Shown here: positions 47,824-56,100 of the stretch, one piece after another
How the letters are laid out: each line of letters begins with the position of its first letter
How positions within the stretch are numbered: the first letter of the stretch is position 1
From: Colimorpha_A sp045591885
Lineage (GTDB): Bacteria; Bacillota; Clostridia; Oscillospirales; CAG-272
Direction of reading: 5' to 3'
Length of the DNA: 56,518 nucleotides
Assembly: GCA_045591885.1 (NCBI GenBank)
Contig: JAZNTT010000001.1
Coordinates: 1 to 56,518, forward strand
The notes under the pieces: generated by a model
Told to the model about the DNA's origin: nothing
Database searches by the model: none
The model's input: the letters and a program-made list of their open reading frames with translations, nothing else
Translations under genes and position numbers: made by a program

Positions 47824-49614
47824 ATGTCACAGCTACTTTCAGTTAACGACAAAAGAACAAAATATTGCGGAGAATATAGAGAATCCGACGTCGGCTCGCG
47901 CGCTTGCGTTATGGGATGGGTACAGAGAGCAAGAGACCTCGGCAGTCTTATCTTCATAGACCTGCGCGACCGCACGGGTATCGTGCAGCTCGCTTTTGAC
48001 GACAATACCGCACGCGAGGTGTTTGACCTGGCGTTTTCGGTGCGCTCGGAATTTGTCCTTTGTGCAAAGGGCGTCGTAAGAGAGCGTTCGTCGGTAAACG
48101 ATACTATCCCGACGGGACACGTTGAGATCGCAGTTGATGAGCTTAAGATCCTCTCTGCTTCGCAGACTCCCCCCTTTGAGATCGTTGAGAATAGCAACGT
48201 CAAACCCGAGCTTCGCTTGAAGCACCGTTACCTTGACCTTCGCCGTCCCGACCTTCAGCAGCATATTATCGACCGTGCAAAGATAACCCGTATCGCAAGA
48301 GAATACTTTGCAGATCAGGGCTTTATCGATATTGAAACTCCTAACCTGATAGCTCCTACTCCCGAGGGAGCAAGAGACTATCTTGTTCCTTCCCGTGTTC
48401 ACCACGGCAAGTTCTACGCGCTCCCGCAGTCTCCTCAGCTCTATAAGCAGCTTCTTATGCTTTCGGGCTTTGACCGCTATATTCAGATCGCGCGTTGCTT
48501 CCGTGACGAGGACCTCCGTGCTGACCGTCAGCCCGAGTTCACGCAGATAGACCTTGAAATGTCCTTTGTAACGCAGGACGATGTTATCTCGGTAACCGAG
48601 GGCTTCCTCAAAAAGGTGTTCAAGGAATTCAAGGGTATAGACCTTGAATTGCCCCTCCTCCGTATGACTTACGACGAGGCAATGAACCGCTTCGGCTCCG
48701 ATAAGCCCGATCTCCGCTTCGGCTTCGAGCTTACCGACCTGTCGGCTGTTCTTTCGGGATGCGGCTTCAAGGTATTTGCAGGTGCGATCGAGAACGGCGG
48801 AAGCGTTCGCGGTATCAATATCAAGGGCGGCGCAAAGTTCTCGCGTAAGGAGATCGACTCTCTTACCGAGTTCGTTAAGAGCTATAAGGCAAAGGGACTT
48901 GCATGGTATAAGAATAACGCAGGCGAAATTTCCTCGTCCTACGCAAAGTTCCTGACCGACGAAGAAAACGCGGCAGTCGTAAACACTCTCGGAATCGAAG
49001 AGGGCGACCTTGCACTCATCGTTGCCGATAAGAATAAGGTAGTATATGATTCTCTCGGCGCACTCCGCTGCGAGGTAGCTAAGAGAATGGGACTTCTTGA
49101 CCCGAACGACTATAAGCTCCTCTGGGTAACAGAGTTCCCGCTCTTCGAGTACGATGAGGACGACGGACGCTACTACGCAAAGCATCACCCCTTCACGATG
49201 CCCTTTGCTGAGGACATTGAGTATCTTACGTCCGATCCCGGAAAAGTTCGCTCTATCGCATACGATATCGTTATCAACGGTACCGAGGCGGGCGGCGGCT
49301 CGATCCGTATTCATGATGGCGAGATCCAGAACAAGATGTTCGAGGCACTCGGCTTCACTCCCGAGGAAGCACAGGCAAAGTTCGGCTTCCTGCTTGAAGC
49401 ATTCAAATACGGCACGCCTCCTCACGGCGGTCTTGCATTCGGTCTCGACCGTCTCGTAACTCTCCTTCTCGGTCTTGAGGATATAAGAGACGTTATCGCA
49501 TTCCCGAAGGTGCAGAACGCGTCCGAGCTTATGACGAAATGTCCTTCGCTCCCCGATCCTAAGGCACTTACCGAGCTTGCGATCGCAGTTACTGAAACAG
49601 AAGACGATGAATAA
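47824..49614 (+). CDS. aspS: Aspartyl-tRNA synthetase
   Basis: A 596-residue class II synthetase of the bacterial type, with the GAD insertion. An N-terminal OB-fold anticodon domain covers residues 10-105 (VMGWVQRARDLGSLIFIDLRDRTG in part). Motif 2 (RCFRDEDLRADRQPEFTQIDLEMSF, in part) binds ATP, the GAD domain spans about 290-400, and motif 3 is GGLAFGLDRLVTLL. The ATG at 47824 fits the usual N-terminus. Whether it is discriminating or also charges tRNA-Asn cannot be told with confidence. Confidence 0.97.
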   Translation: MSQLLSVNDKRTKYCGEYRESDVGSRACVMGWVQRARDLGSLIFIDLRDRTGIVQLAFDDNTAREVFDLAFSVRSEFVLCAKGVVRERSSVNDTIPTGHVEIAVDELKILSASQTPPFEIVENSNVKPELRLKHRYLDLRRPDLQQHIIDRAKITRIAREYFADQGFIDIETPNLIAPTPEGARDYLVPSRVHHGKFYALPQSPQLYKQLLMLSGFDRYIQIARCFRDEDLRADRQPEFTQIDLEMSFVTQDDVISVTEGFLKKVFKEFKGIDLELPLLRMTYDEAMNRFGSDKPDLRFGFELTDLSAVLSGCGFKVFAGAIENGGSVRGINIKGGAKFSRKEIDSLTEFVKSYKAKGLAWYKNNAGEISSSYAKFLTDEENAAVVNTLGIEEGDLALIVADKNKVVYDSLGALRCEVAKRMGLLDPNDYKLLWVTEFPLFEYDEDDGRYYAKHHPFTMPFAEDIEYLTSDPGKVRSIAYDIVINGTEAGGGSIRIHDGEIQNKMFEALGFTPEEAQAKFGFLLEAFKYGTPPHGGLAFGLDRLVTLLLGLEDIRDVIAFPKVQNASELMTKCPSLPDPKALTELAIAVTETEDDE

Positions 49615-49621
49615 AGCTTTG

Positions 49622-49655
49622 TTTCCCCCGCAGGAGCGGGGGAAATTTCTTTTTT
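49622..49655 (+). terminator. Terminator of aspS
   Basis: Stem TTTCCCCCGC / GCGGGGGAAA with AGGA loop and a long T-rich tail. Confidence 0.93.
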
Positions 49656-49664
49656 AAGAAAAAC

Positions 49665-49693
49665 TTGACAATATTCCGACACTGTGCTATAAT
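49665..49693 (+). promoter_or_regulatory. Perfect consensus promoter of the tetR-acyl-CoA ligase operon
   Basis: TTGACA (49665-49670) and TATAAT (49688-49693), 17-bp spacer. Confidence 0.92.
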
Positions 49694-49695
49694 AA

Positions 49696-49716
49696 TTCAG
49701 CACACAGTGTGCTGAA
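49696..49716. promoter_or_regulatory. TetR operator: perfect 21-bp palindrome
   Basis: TTCAGCACAC and GTGTGCTGAA around a central A, starting 3 bp after the -10 element and therefore covering the transcript start. A partial half site CACTGTG lies in the spacer upstream. This is a classic autorepression layout. Confidence 0.88.
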
Positions 49717-49728
49717 AGGAGGGTATCT

Positions 49729-50310
49729 ATGACGGGAACGCAGAAAAACGAGCTTATCCGCGACGAAATGTCAGAAAAAATAATAGACGCAGCGGAAGAG
49801 ATAGCCGTTGAAAACGGTACCGAAGATCTGACCGTCAGAAAGATTCTCCGTTTTCTCGGCATTACTAACAGAGTGTTTTATAACCGCTTTCATAACATAG
49901 GCGAGGTACTCGAAAAGGTATATGAAAAAACGGTGCTTAAAGCGCGAAAGTGCATAACGGCAAGGCATGACGCTAAAAAGGATTTTTTTGAAAACGTGTA
50001 TGACCTTGTCTCAGAGATAATCTCGATGTCGTACGAAAGCCGCAAGCAAATGAGCGGCTTTGTTTTTGAAACAGACTCGACCGAAAAGGAAAACCGCGAG
50101 TGGTGGACTGCTGAGATTAAAAAGATAATTGATAACGCAGTCGAAAAGGGATACTTGAAAAAGGTCGACTCTAATGTTCTCAGCCACTCGATATGGTGCT
50201 TCTGCCGCGGCTATAACGCGGACGTTATAGCGCAAAACATACCGAAAGAGGAAGCGGTAGCGAATTTCAGATACTCATTCTCCTTCATGATCGAAGGATT
50301 AAAAAAGTAA
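49729..50310 (+). CDS. TetR/AcrR-family transcriptional regulator
   Basis: A 193-residue regulator. The HTH domain covers residues 15-62 (KIIDAAEEIAVENGTEDLTV, then ILRFLGITNRVFYNRFHNIGEVL). The C-terminal ligand domain is helical (FFENVYDLVSEIISMSYESR, then SHSIWCFCRGYNADV). AAAGGAGG precedes the ATG. It leads a two-gene operon with an acyl-CoA-ligase-like enzyme 26 bp downstream, so the effector could be an acyl-CoA or fatty acid. Confidence 0.92.
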   Translation: MTGTQKNELIRDEMSEKIIDAAEEIAVENGTEDLTVRKILRFLGITNRVFYNRFHNIGEVLEKVYEKTVLKARKCITARHDAKKDFFENVYDLVSEIISMSYESRKQMSGFVFETDSTEKENREWWTAEIKKIIDNAVEKGYLKKVDSNVLSHSIWCFCRGYNADVIAQNIPKEEAVANFRYSFSFMIEGLKK

Positions 50311-50336
50311 TTACTTATATTGAGAGGAATATAAAA

Positions 50337-52028
50337 ATGAATAAAGAACAGCTTCACGAAAAACATGACTTTGAGAATATGAAGCACCTCGTTGAGTGGG
50401 CGGCTGAAACCTACGGCGAGCAGGCAGCATACTCCTTTAAGCTCAAGGCAATGGCTCCCGAGACAGAAGTAAGAAGCTTCGTGAGACTCCGCGACGACGT
50501 AAGAGCTATGGCGACGAAGCTCATAAATATGGGCGTAAGCGGAAAGCATTGCGTAGTTATCGGTAAATTCTCTTATGACTGGGTAGTAACTTATCTTTCG
50601 ATCCTTTCCGCAAATGCAGTAATCGCGCCCCTCGACCGTGACTGGCACGAAAAGGACCTTACCGACACCGCGGTAAGAGCCAATATGAGTTATCTTTTCT
50701 GCGATAAGGACATTGAAGAAAAGGCAATCTACATAAAGGAAAACAGCGGACTTGCTACCGAGCCGATCTTTATGAACACCGACGGCGAAAACACCGTTTC
50801 TTCTCTTATAGCTCAGGGAAAGACGGAGTTTGAAGCAAATTCCGATACTTATTTTAATAATCCTATCGACGCAAACAAGATGTCGATACTTGTCTTCACG
50901 TCGGGTACAACGGGTAAGGGTAAGGGCGTTATGCTTTCGCAGACGAACGTTCTTTCCGACCTTTCTTCCGTTATTCCTTATATGGACTTCTCGAATAAGA
51001 CAGTCGGCGTTCTTCCGCCTCATCATACCTTCGGCTCGTCCGTTATGATCGTAGGTCACGCAATAATTGGCTCTGAGATATTCATTTCCTCAGGTATCCG
51101 TTACATAACCAAGGAGCTTAAGGAGCAAAAGCCGGGACACCTTGTTATAGTTCCTCTCTACCTTGAGACCTTCTACCGTAAGATTAAGGCAAACATCAAG
51201 GAGCAGGGCAAGGAAAAGCTCGTAGCAAGAATGATGAAGATATCGAACGGTCTGCTTAAGATCGGTATCGATATGCGTGCAAAGTTCTTCGGAGCTATCC
51301 GTGCGGCATTCGGCGGCGAGGTCAAGATGATAATCTCGGGCGGCGCACCGATCAACCCCGATATTCTCCATTTCTTTGAGGGAATTGGCATCTCCACTCT
51401 TAACGGTTACGGTATAACCGAGTGCGCACCGATCGTTGCGGTCAACAGAAGCCGCAGATCGGTTGAGGGAAGCGTAGGACCTGTTCTTGACATCGACGAG
51501 ATCAAGATCGACGATCCCAACGAGGACGGCGAGGGCGAGATCTGCGTCAAGGGCTCGCACGTAATGCTCGGCTACTATCAGGACGATGAAGCAACGGCGA
51601 ACGCAATGACCGAGGACGGATATTTCCGTACAGGCGACTACGGTAAGATGGAGGGCGACGTGCTCTTTATCACGGGCCGTAAGAAGAATCTCATAATCCT
51701 CTCTAACGGTAAGAACGTATATCCCGAGGAGATCGAGAGCGAGTTCATGGCTACACCCGGTGTGCTTGAGATAATCGTTTACGAGGGACAGAGCAAGCGC
51801 GGTATGGAGCATAACCAGATCGTTGCAGAGATCTATCCCGATAAGGAATACCTTGAAAAGAACGGCATCGAGGACGCTTATGCACACCTCAAGCCCTACG
51901 TTGATAACTATAACCGCACCGCAGTTCCCTATAAGAAGATAGGAGCACTCAAGGTGCGTACCGAGGAGTTCCCGAAGAACACTCTCCGCAAGATCATGCG
52001 CTTCAAGCTTGATATGTCTATCGACTGA
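50337..52028 (+). CDS. AMP-forming acyl-CoA synthetase family protein
   Basis: A 563-residue adenylate-forming enzyme. The P-loop is VFTSGTTGKGKGVMLS, the substrate region is LPPHHTFGSS, motif A4/A5 is NGYGITECAPIVAVN, the ATP Asp is in YFRTGDYGKME, and the hinge is ITGRKKNLIILSNGKNVYPEEIE. The catalytic Lys is near the end in FPKNTLRKIMRF. It resembles long-chain-fatty-acid CoA ligases of clostridia. Reaction: carboxylate plus ATP and CoA giving acyl-CoA plus AMP and PPi. The acid is not predictable. Regulated by the upstream TetR protein. Confidence 0.93.
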   Translation: MNKEQLHEKHDFENMKHLVEWAAETYGEQAAYSFKLKAMAPETEVRSFVRLRDDVRAMATKLINMGVSGKHCVVIGKFSYDWVVTYLSILSANAVIAPLDRDWHEKDLTDTAVRANMSYLFCDKDIEEKAIYIKENSGLATEPIFMNTDGENTVSSLIAQGKTEFEANSDTYFNNPIDANKMSILVFTSGTTGKGKGVMLSQTNVLSDLSSVIPYMDFSNKTVGVLPPHHTFGSSVMIVGHAIIGSEIFISSGIRYITKELKEQKPGHLVIVPLYLETFYRKIKANIKEQGKEKLVARMMKISNGLLKIGIDMRAKFFGAIRAAFGGEVKMIISGGAPINPDILHFFEGIGISTLNGYGITECAPIVAVNRSRRSVEGSVGPVLDIDEIKIDDPNEDGEGEICVKGSHVMLGYYQDDEATANAMTEDGYFRTGDYGKMEGDVLFITGRKKNLIILSNGKNVYPEEIESEFMATPGVLEIIVYEGQSKRGMEHNQIVAEIYPDKEYLEKNGIEDAYAHLKPYVDNYNRTAVPYKKIGALKVRTEEFPKNTLRKIMRFKLDMSID

Positions 52029-52065
52029 TAAAAAGAAGACCACCGATCGGTGGTCTTCTTTTTAT
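52028..52065. terminator. Bidirectional terminator, perfect palindrome
   Basis: A perfect inverted repeat centred at 52046/52047 with arms AAAAAGAAGACCACCGA and its complement. A-run and T-run flank it, serving the ligase gene and the convergent acetyltransferase gene. Confidence 0.92.
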
Positions 52066-52724
52066 ACTCTTTTTACAACATGATTCTGATCCTTGACTAT
52101 ACATCCGCTATCGTAAATTCCTCTTAACGCTGTCAGCGGATATACCGACGTTTCTTTTCCAATCACGACACCGGGGTTAAGCACGCATCCGCAGCCAACG
52201 TCAGCGCCGTCGCCGAGAAATGCTCCAACCTTACGAAGCCCCGTATCATAGCTTTCCTTACCGCGTATGACGACGTTCTTTCCGTCAGCTTTTAGATTTG
52301 AGCAGATGGAGCCTGCGCCCATATGCGAATGGTTTCCGAGAACAGAATCACCGACGTAATTGTAATGCGGAACCTGAACCTTATTTAAGAGAATACAGTT
52401 TTTTAATTCGGACGAATTGCCTATCACGCAGTTACTTCCCGTGATTATATTTCCTCTCAAATATGCTCCCGGACGTATTTCGGTTCCTTCACCGATCACA
52501 GCAGGTCCGTTTATCGAGGCAGTTGGATGAATAGTCACGTTTTTTCCTATTAAGACATTATCGGAATATAGAGTAAACCCGTCGATGCCGTCTCGAATAA
52601 GTTTGAGCACGTATTCCTTTATCTTGGGAAGAAGCTCCCAAGGGTATTCGGAAGCATCAAACAGCTCGGTGAGATACGGCGTCCCACAGTCGTAAAGATC
52701 TGACGTTTTAATATTATCTTTCAA
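52062..52724 (-). CDS. Left-handed beta-helix acetyltransferase, GlmU C-terminal-domain-like
   Basis: A 220-residue hexapeptide-repeat protein. Repeats such as VLIGKNVTIHPTASINGPAVIG (in part) and GTEIRPGAYLRGNIITG form the beta helix. HYNYVGDSVLGNHSHMGAGS corresponds to the GlmU acetyltransferase active-site region (H-x2-Y-x-G-D); the N-terminal pyrophosphorylase domain is absent. I place the start at the TTG at 52724, because AGAGGA lies 7 bp upstream and the codon overlaps the end of the HTH-GlmM gene by 11 bp. Context suggests acetylation of glucosamine-1-phosphate made by GlmM, or a related sugar-phosphate step. Confidence 0.78.
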   Translation of the reverse strand: MKDNIKTSDLYDCGTPYLTELFDASEYPWELLPKIKEYVLKLIRDGIDGFTLYSDNVLIGKNVTIHPTASINGPAVIGEGTEIRPGAYLRGNIITGSNCVIGNSSELKNCILLNKVQVPHYNYVGDSVLGNHSHMGAGSICSNLKADGKNVVIRGKESYDTGLRKVGAFLGDGADVGCGCVLNPGVVIGKETSVYPLTALRGIYDSGCIVKDQNHVVKRV

Positions 52725-54336
52725 GCTCGTATCCTCTTTCCCTGATACATTCAAGAATTTCAGACGCATATTTTCTGCACTTGTCGGCACTTTCACATTC
52801 TACCATAATTCTGATAAGCGGTTCCGTTCCGCTTTTTCTCAAAATGATCCTTTCGGTAGGAAGCAAACGCTCCTTGATCGAAGCCATAACCTCCGTGACC
52901 TGCGGATCGTTAAGGACGGCATCCTTATCTGCGACACGTACGTTTTCTGTTATCTGGGGATAATATCTCATATCCTCTGTCAGCTTTGAGAGGGTGGATT
53001 TACGGTCGCATATTTCTTCCGTGACCATTATGGCAGTCAATATGCCGTCACCCGTCGTAGCGTACTTTTTGACGATAATGTGACCCGACTGCTCACCGCC
53101 GAGGCTGTAATCGTTCTTCTGCATACATTCATATACGAATCTATCGCCAACGTCGGTCTGAACACAGCTTATTCCTATCTCCGAAAGGGAAGTAACAAGT
53201 CCTCCGTTCGACATAGTGGTAGCAACGACGGTATCTCCGTTAAGCATGCCGCGATCCTTTAGCCGTTTTCCGAGAATATATATTATCGCGTCACCGTCAA
53301 CGGGATTTCCGTTTTCGTCAACCGCAATGCACCTGTCCGCATCACCGTCGAAGGCGAATCCGAGGTCAAGATGCTTTTCGCGGACGGCGTTTGCCAGATT
53401 TTCAATGTGAGTAGAGCCGCAGCCGTTGTTAATGTTCAGTCCGTTTGGCTCGGTACCGAGCATCGTAACGTTTGCACCCAATGCGGCGAATACCGATCTT
53501 GCTATCATCCACGAAGCTCCGTTTGCACAGTCAAGTCCGATCTTGAGATTTTTGTAGGAATGGGATGCAAGCGAGATGAGGTATCCGACGTAACGGTTTC
53601 TTCCTGCGACGTAATCGACGATACATCCTATCTTATCTCTGTGAGCAAGCGGAATATCGTCTGCGTACACGTTCAGCTTCTTCAGATCTCCGTCAAGATA
53701 GCTTTCAATAAGAGAAACGGTGTAATCGTCAAGCTTCTCGCCGTGTCTGTTGATTACCTTGATGCCGTTATCGAAGAACGGATTGTGAGACGCGGTAATC
53801 ATTATTCCGCAGTCAAATTCGTCCTGACGGGTAACGTAGGATACGCTCGGAGTTGTAGTTACGTGAAGCATATAAGCATCTGCTCCCGAAGCCGTTATTC
53901 CGGCAACGATAGCATATTCGAGCATATAGCTTGATCTTCTTGTATCCTTTCCGATAACGATTCTCGGACGCTTACCGTGCTTTTCGCCGTTGTATAGCGT
54001 CGAGGCGTAATACCAGCCGAGGAAGCGGCCGATCTTGTATGCATGCATAGAAGTAAGCCCGACGTTTGCTTCACCTCTGAATCCGTCTGTACCGAAATAT
54101 TTACCTGATGGTGACGGAGAGGACGAGGTGACGCATTTTTGATTTACTTTAAGAAGCTCGTCAACGCTGATGCCGAATATTTCCGACATCAGAATTACCT
54201 TGTCTATTTGCGGAAACGCCTGATTCGTTTCCCATTTAGAAATTGATTGCCTTGAAACCGAACATTTTTCAGCGAGTGCTTCCTGAGAAAGCCCCGATTT
54301 TTCACGAAGAATTACAATATTTTCACCGATCGTCAT
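52714..54336 (-). CDS. Fusion of Xre-type HTH domain with phosphoglucosamine mutase (GlmM)
   Basis: A 540-residue protein. Residues 1-62 are a Cro/C1-type HTH (LREKSGLSQEALAEKCSVSR, then QSISKWETNQAFPQIDKV and ISVDELL). A Ser/Pro-rich linker (about 63-77) leads into a complete GlmM: GKYFGTDGFRGEAN at 79-91, phosphoserine loop TASHNP with Ser183, metal site DGDADR at 330-335, sugar loop GGEQSG at 413-418, and phosphate loop RKSGTEPLIRIM at 500-511. The reaction is glucosamine-6-phosphate to glucosamine-1-phosphate. There is no in-frame start codon near residue 78, so the fusion is translated as one chain. A GGAAAGGAA site precedes the ATG. The overlapping downstream gene is GlmU-like. Confidence 0.9.
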   Translation of the reverse strand: MTIGENIVILREKSGLSQEALAEKCSVSRQSISKWETNQAFPQIDKVILMSEIFGISVDELLKVNQKCVTSSSPSPSGKYFGTDGFRGEANVGLTSMHAYKIGRFLGWYYASTLYNGEKHGKRPRIVIGKDTRRSSYMLEYAIVAGITASGADAYMLHVTTTPSVSYVTRQDEFDCGIMITASHNPFFDNGIKVINRHGEKLDDYTVSLIESYLDGDLKKLNVYADDIPLAHRDKIGCIVDYVAGRNRYVGYLISLASHSYKNLKIGLDCANGASWMIARSVFAALGANVTMLGTEPNGLNINNGCGSTHIENLANAVREKHLDLGFAFDGDADRCIAVDENGNPVDGDAIIYILGKRLKDRGMLNGDTVVATTMSNGGLVTSLSEIGISCVQTDVGDRFVYECMQKNDYSLGGEQSGHIIVKKYATTGDGILTAIMVTEEICDRKSTLSKLTEDMRYYPQITENVRVADKDAVLNDPQVTEVMASIKERLLPTERIILRKSGTEPLIRIMVECESADKCRKYASEILECIRERGYELER

Positions 54337-54426
54337 AAAAGTTCCTTTCCAAACTACAATTTTTTCAGTACAAATATGTTACCATACACGTTTCCTTATA
54401 TCAAGCAACATAAGTTGGAAATTTTT

Positions 54427-54445
54427 CCGCAACCAACAGTTGCGG
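54427..54445. promoter_or_regulatory. Palindrome upstream of the HTH-GlmM gene
   Basis: CCGCAAC / GTTGCGG around CAACA, about 90 bp before the start codon, preceded at about 54415-54426 by the near-palindrome GGAAATTTTTCC. It is a candidate site for the HTH domain of the fusion. A weak promoter-like pair (TTGCTT, then TATGGT after 16 bp) lies between it and the gene on the minus strand. The rest of the 228-bp gap shows nothing else apart from the next terminator. Confidence 0.4.
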
Positions 54446-54504
54446 CAGAAAATGTTTCCCGATAAGTATATGAAATGTTACGCATTTTGATATTTTGAAT
54501 AACG

Positions 54505-54543
54505 AAAAAATCTTCCCTCGCCTAAGGCGGGCGAGGGAAGACT
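54505..54543 (-). terminator. Terminator of the M18 aminopeptidase gene
   Basis: Stem TCTTCCCTCGCC / GGCGAGGGAAGA, followed on the minus strand by TTTTTT. Confidence 0.92.
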
Positions 54544-54564
54544 CGTTATCTGATATATGCGCGG

Positions 54565-55875
54565 TTAATTTATCTCATACTCACCGTCGTTCGTCATATT
54601 AACCGACGAGGAGAAGAGCATTTTCAAAGCGGAAATAAGGTAATCGGTATCCTTGACACCTGCGGTCTCATAGCAAGAGTGCATAGCAAGCTGCGGCAGA
54701 CCGATATCAACGGTGTTTATAGAAACGTGAGTGCCCGAAATATTTCCGAGCGTAGAGCCGCCGCGCATATCGGAACGGTTTACGAAATGCTGAAGCGGAA
54801 CGTCTGCCTTCTTACAGATCGCGGTGAAGATCGCGCTCGAAACAGCGTCGGTCGTGTATGTCTGCGACGCGGCGTGCTTGATGACGATTCCGCCGTTCAT
54901 TGCGGGACGGTGACTTCCGTCGGCATATTCGGGATGATTCGGATGAACCGCATGTGCGTTGTCTGCCGAAACCATAAAGGACGAGGCAAGTGCCTGCCTA
55001 AGCCCGTTTTCATCGTTACCGAAGCAAGCGCTGATGCGGGATAAAGTATCGTAAAGGAATGTGGAATCAGCACCCTGCTTTGTGCCGGAGCCAACCTCCT
55101 CGTTATCCGAAACGTAAGCGACTGCAACTGCGTCGGCGGTCTTCGACTCGGTCAACGCATGGAGTGACGCGTAAGCACACTGCAGATCGTCAAGACGGGG
55201 CGAGGAAACGAACTCGTCATTCGCTCCCCAGACGGCGCCGCGATCTACGGGATATAGGAACAGCTCGTGACCGATAATATCACTTTCATTTACGCCAATG
55301 CTTTCCGAAATAAGCTTCATAATAGAACCCTTCGCGCTCGAAGTTCCCGTTATCGGCTGCATATCTGTTGCGAGGTTGTACGACGCGTTTTCGTTCGCGC
55401 TTCTGTTCATGTGAATAGCGACGGACGGTATCATAAACAGCGGCTTTTTTAGGTCAATAAGCTTGCTTATGACCTTGTTTCCCTCGGTGTAAGTGACTCT
55501 ACCGCTCGCAGAAAGAGGACGGTCGAGCCAGGTCGCGCGAAGCATTCCGCCATACGCCTCGACGTTAATTTTGGTATAACCCGAAGCGTCGGTCTCGGGA
55601 TTGTGCTTGATCTTGAAGCAAGGGGAATCGGAATGAGACGCCGAGATCATAAATGAAAGGGAAGAGATGCTTTTAGGAATATTGAAGGCGATGATCGCGG
55701 ACTGATTTCTCGTAACGTAATAGCGTCCGCCGGGGATAAGCTCCCATTTTTCATTTTCTCCGAGCTTTTTGTAGCCGCACTCGTTCAGAAGCTCAGATGC
55801 GGTCTTGACTGCGAGAAACGAGCAGGTCGATTCATTTATAAAGCTCAAAAGCTTATTTGAAGTAGAATTGTTCAT
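54565..55875 (-). CDS. M18 family aminopeptidase
   Basis: A 436-residue dinuclear-zinc aminopeptidase of the aspartyl-aminopeptidase group. The metal motif ISASHSDSPCFKIK gives the first His; SPRLDDLQCAYASL gives the bridging Asp; AYVSDNEEVGSGTKQGA gives the catalytic Glu and a metal Glu; VSADNAHAVHPNHPE supplies another Asp; MHSCYETAGVKD holds the last His. Length is typical. A GAGGAAA site precedes the ATG. A single gene that releases N-terminal acidic residues from peptides in the cytoplasm. Confidence 0.94.
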   Translation of the reverse strand: MNNSTSNKLLSFINESTCSFLAVKTASELLNECGYKKLGENEKWELIPGGRYYVTRNQSAIIAFNIPKSISSLSFMISASHSDSPCFKIKHNPETDASGYTKINVEAYGGMLRATWLDRPLSASGRVTYTEGNKVISKLIDLKKPLFMIPSVAIHMNRSANENASYNLATDMQPITGTSSAKGSIMKLISESIGVNESDIIGHELFLYPVDRGAVWGANDEFVSSPRLDDLQCAYASLHALTESKTADAVAVAYVSDNEEVGSGTKQGADSTFLYDTLSRISACFGNDENGLRQALASSFMVSADNAHAVHPNHPEYADGSHRPAMNGGIVIKHAASQTYTTDAVSSAIFTAICKKADVPLQHFVNRSDMRGGSTLGNISGTHVSINTVDIGLPQLAMHSCYETAGVKDTDYLISALKMLFSSSVNMTNDGEYEIN

Positions 55876-55904
55876 AAGATTTCCTCGAAAAAAGTATTGA
55901 AAAC

Positions 55905-55933
55905 ATTATAACATATAAGGAAAAATAAAGCAA
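55905..55933 (-). promoter_or_regulatory. Promoter of the M18 aminopeptidase gene
   Basis: Minus-strand TTGCTT (55933-55928) and TATAAT (55910-55905), 17-bp spacer. Confidence 0.8.
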
Positions 55934-55977
55934 TAGCGAATTGAATTGTAAATAATTTGTAAATCATGAAAAAGTTC

Positions 55978-56006
55978 TTGCAATTGGTAATTATATATGT
56001 TATACT
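55978..56006 (+). promoter_or_regulatory. Promoter of rpsB
   Basis: TTGCAA (55978-55983) and TATACT (56001-56006), 17-bp spacer, with a TG-rich spacer end. Confidence 0.8.
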
Positions 56007-56012
56007 GTCGTT

Positions 56013-56100
56013 TGGTTAAAAAATACACACACGGCACGCTCTTCGGTGAATAACCTGTGTAGCCGTGGTGGGAAAACCGAAGAAAGGAAGACATAAAAAT
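56013..56100 (+). promoter_or_regulatory. Structured rpsB leader, possible pseudoknot for S2 autoregulation
   Basis: An 88-nt leader. TACACA (56024-56029) pairs with TGTGTA (56056-56061), and CTTCGGT (56041-56047) pairs with ACCGAAG (56076-56082); these helices cross, giving a pseudoknot. CACGGC (56030-56035) can also pair with GCCGTG (56062-56067). The 3' strand of the second helix abuts the ribosome site GAAAGGAAG. The layout suits feedback control by ribosomal protein S2. Confidence 0.5.

Noticed and set aside
47786..47824. T-box leader for aspS.
   Set aside because: The predicted leader is only about 35 nt and has no T-box sequence or specifier structure.
47839..49425. A 528-codon open frame on the minus strand opposite aspS.
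   Set aside because: Exact antisense of a conserved synthetase. Composition is rich in Arg, Val and Leu, with no domain and no ribosome site. It is a by-product of codon bias.
51090..52043. A 317-codon minus-strand frame opposite the acyl-CoA ligase gene.
   Set aside because: Antisense to conserved motifs of an adenylate-forming enzyme, and it runs through the bidirectional terminator.
52714..54336. HTH-GlmM fusion as two genes merged by a missed stop.
   Set aside because: The frame is continuous with no stop and no ATG, GTG or TTG in frame near the GlmM start, and a good ribosome site exists only at the HTH start.
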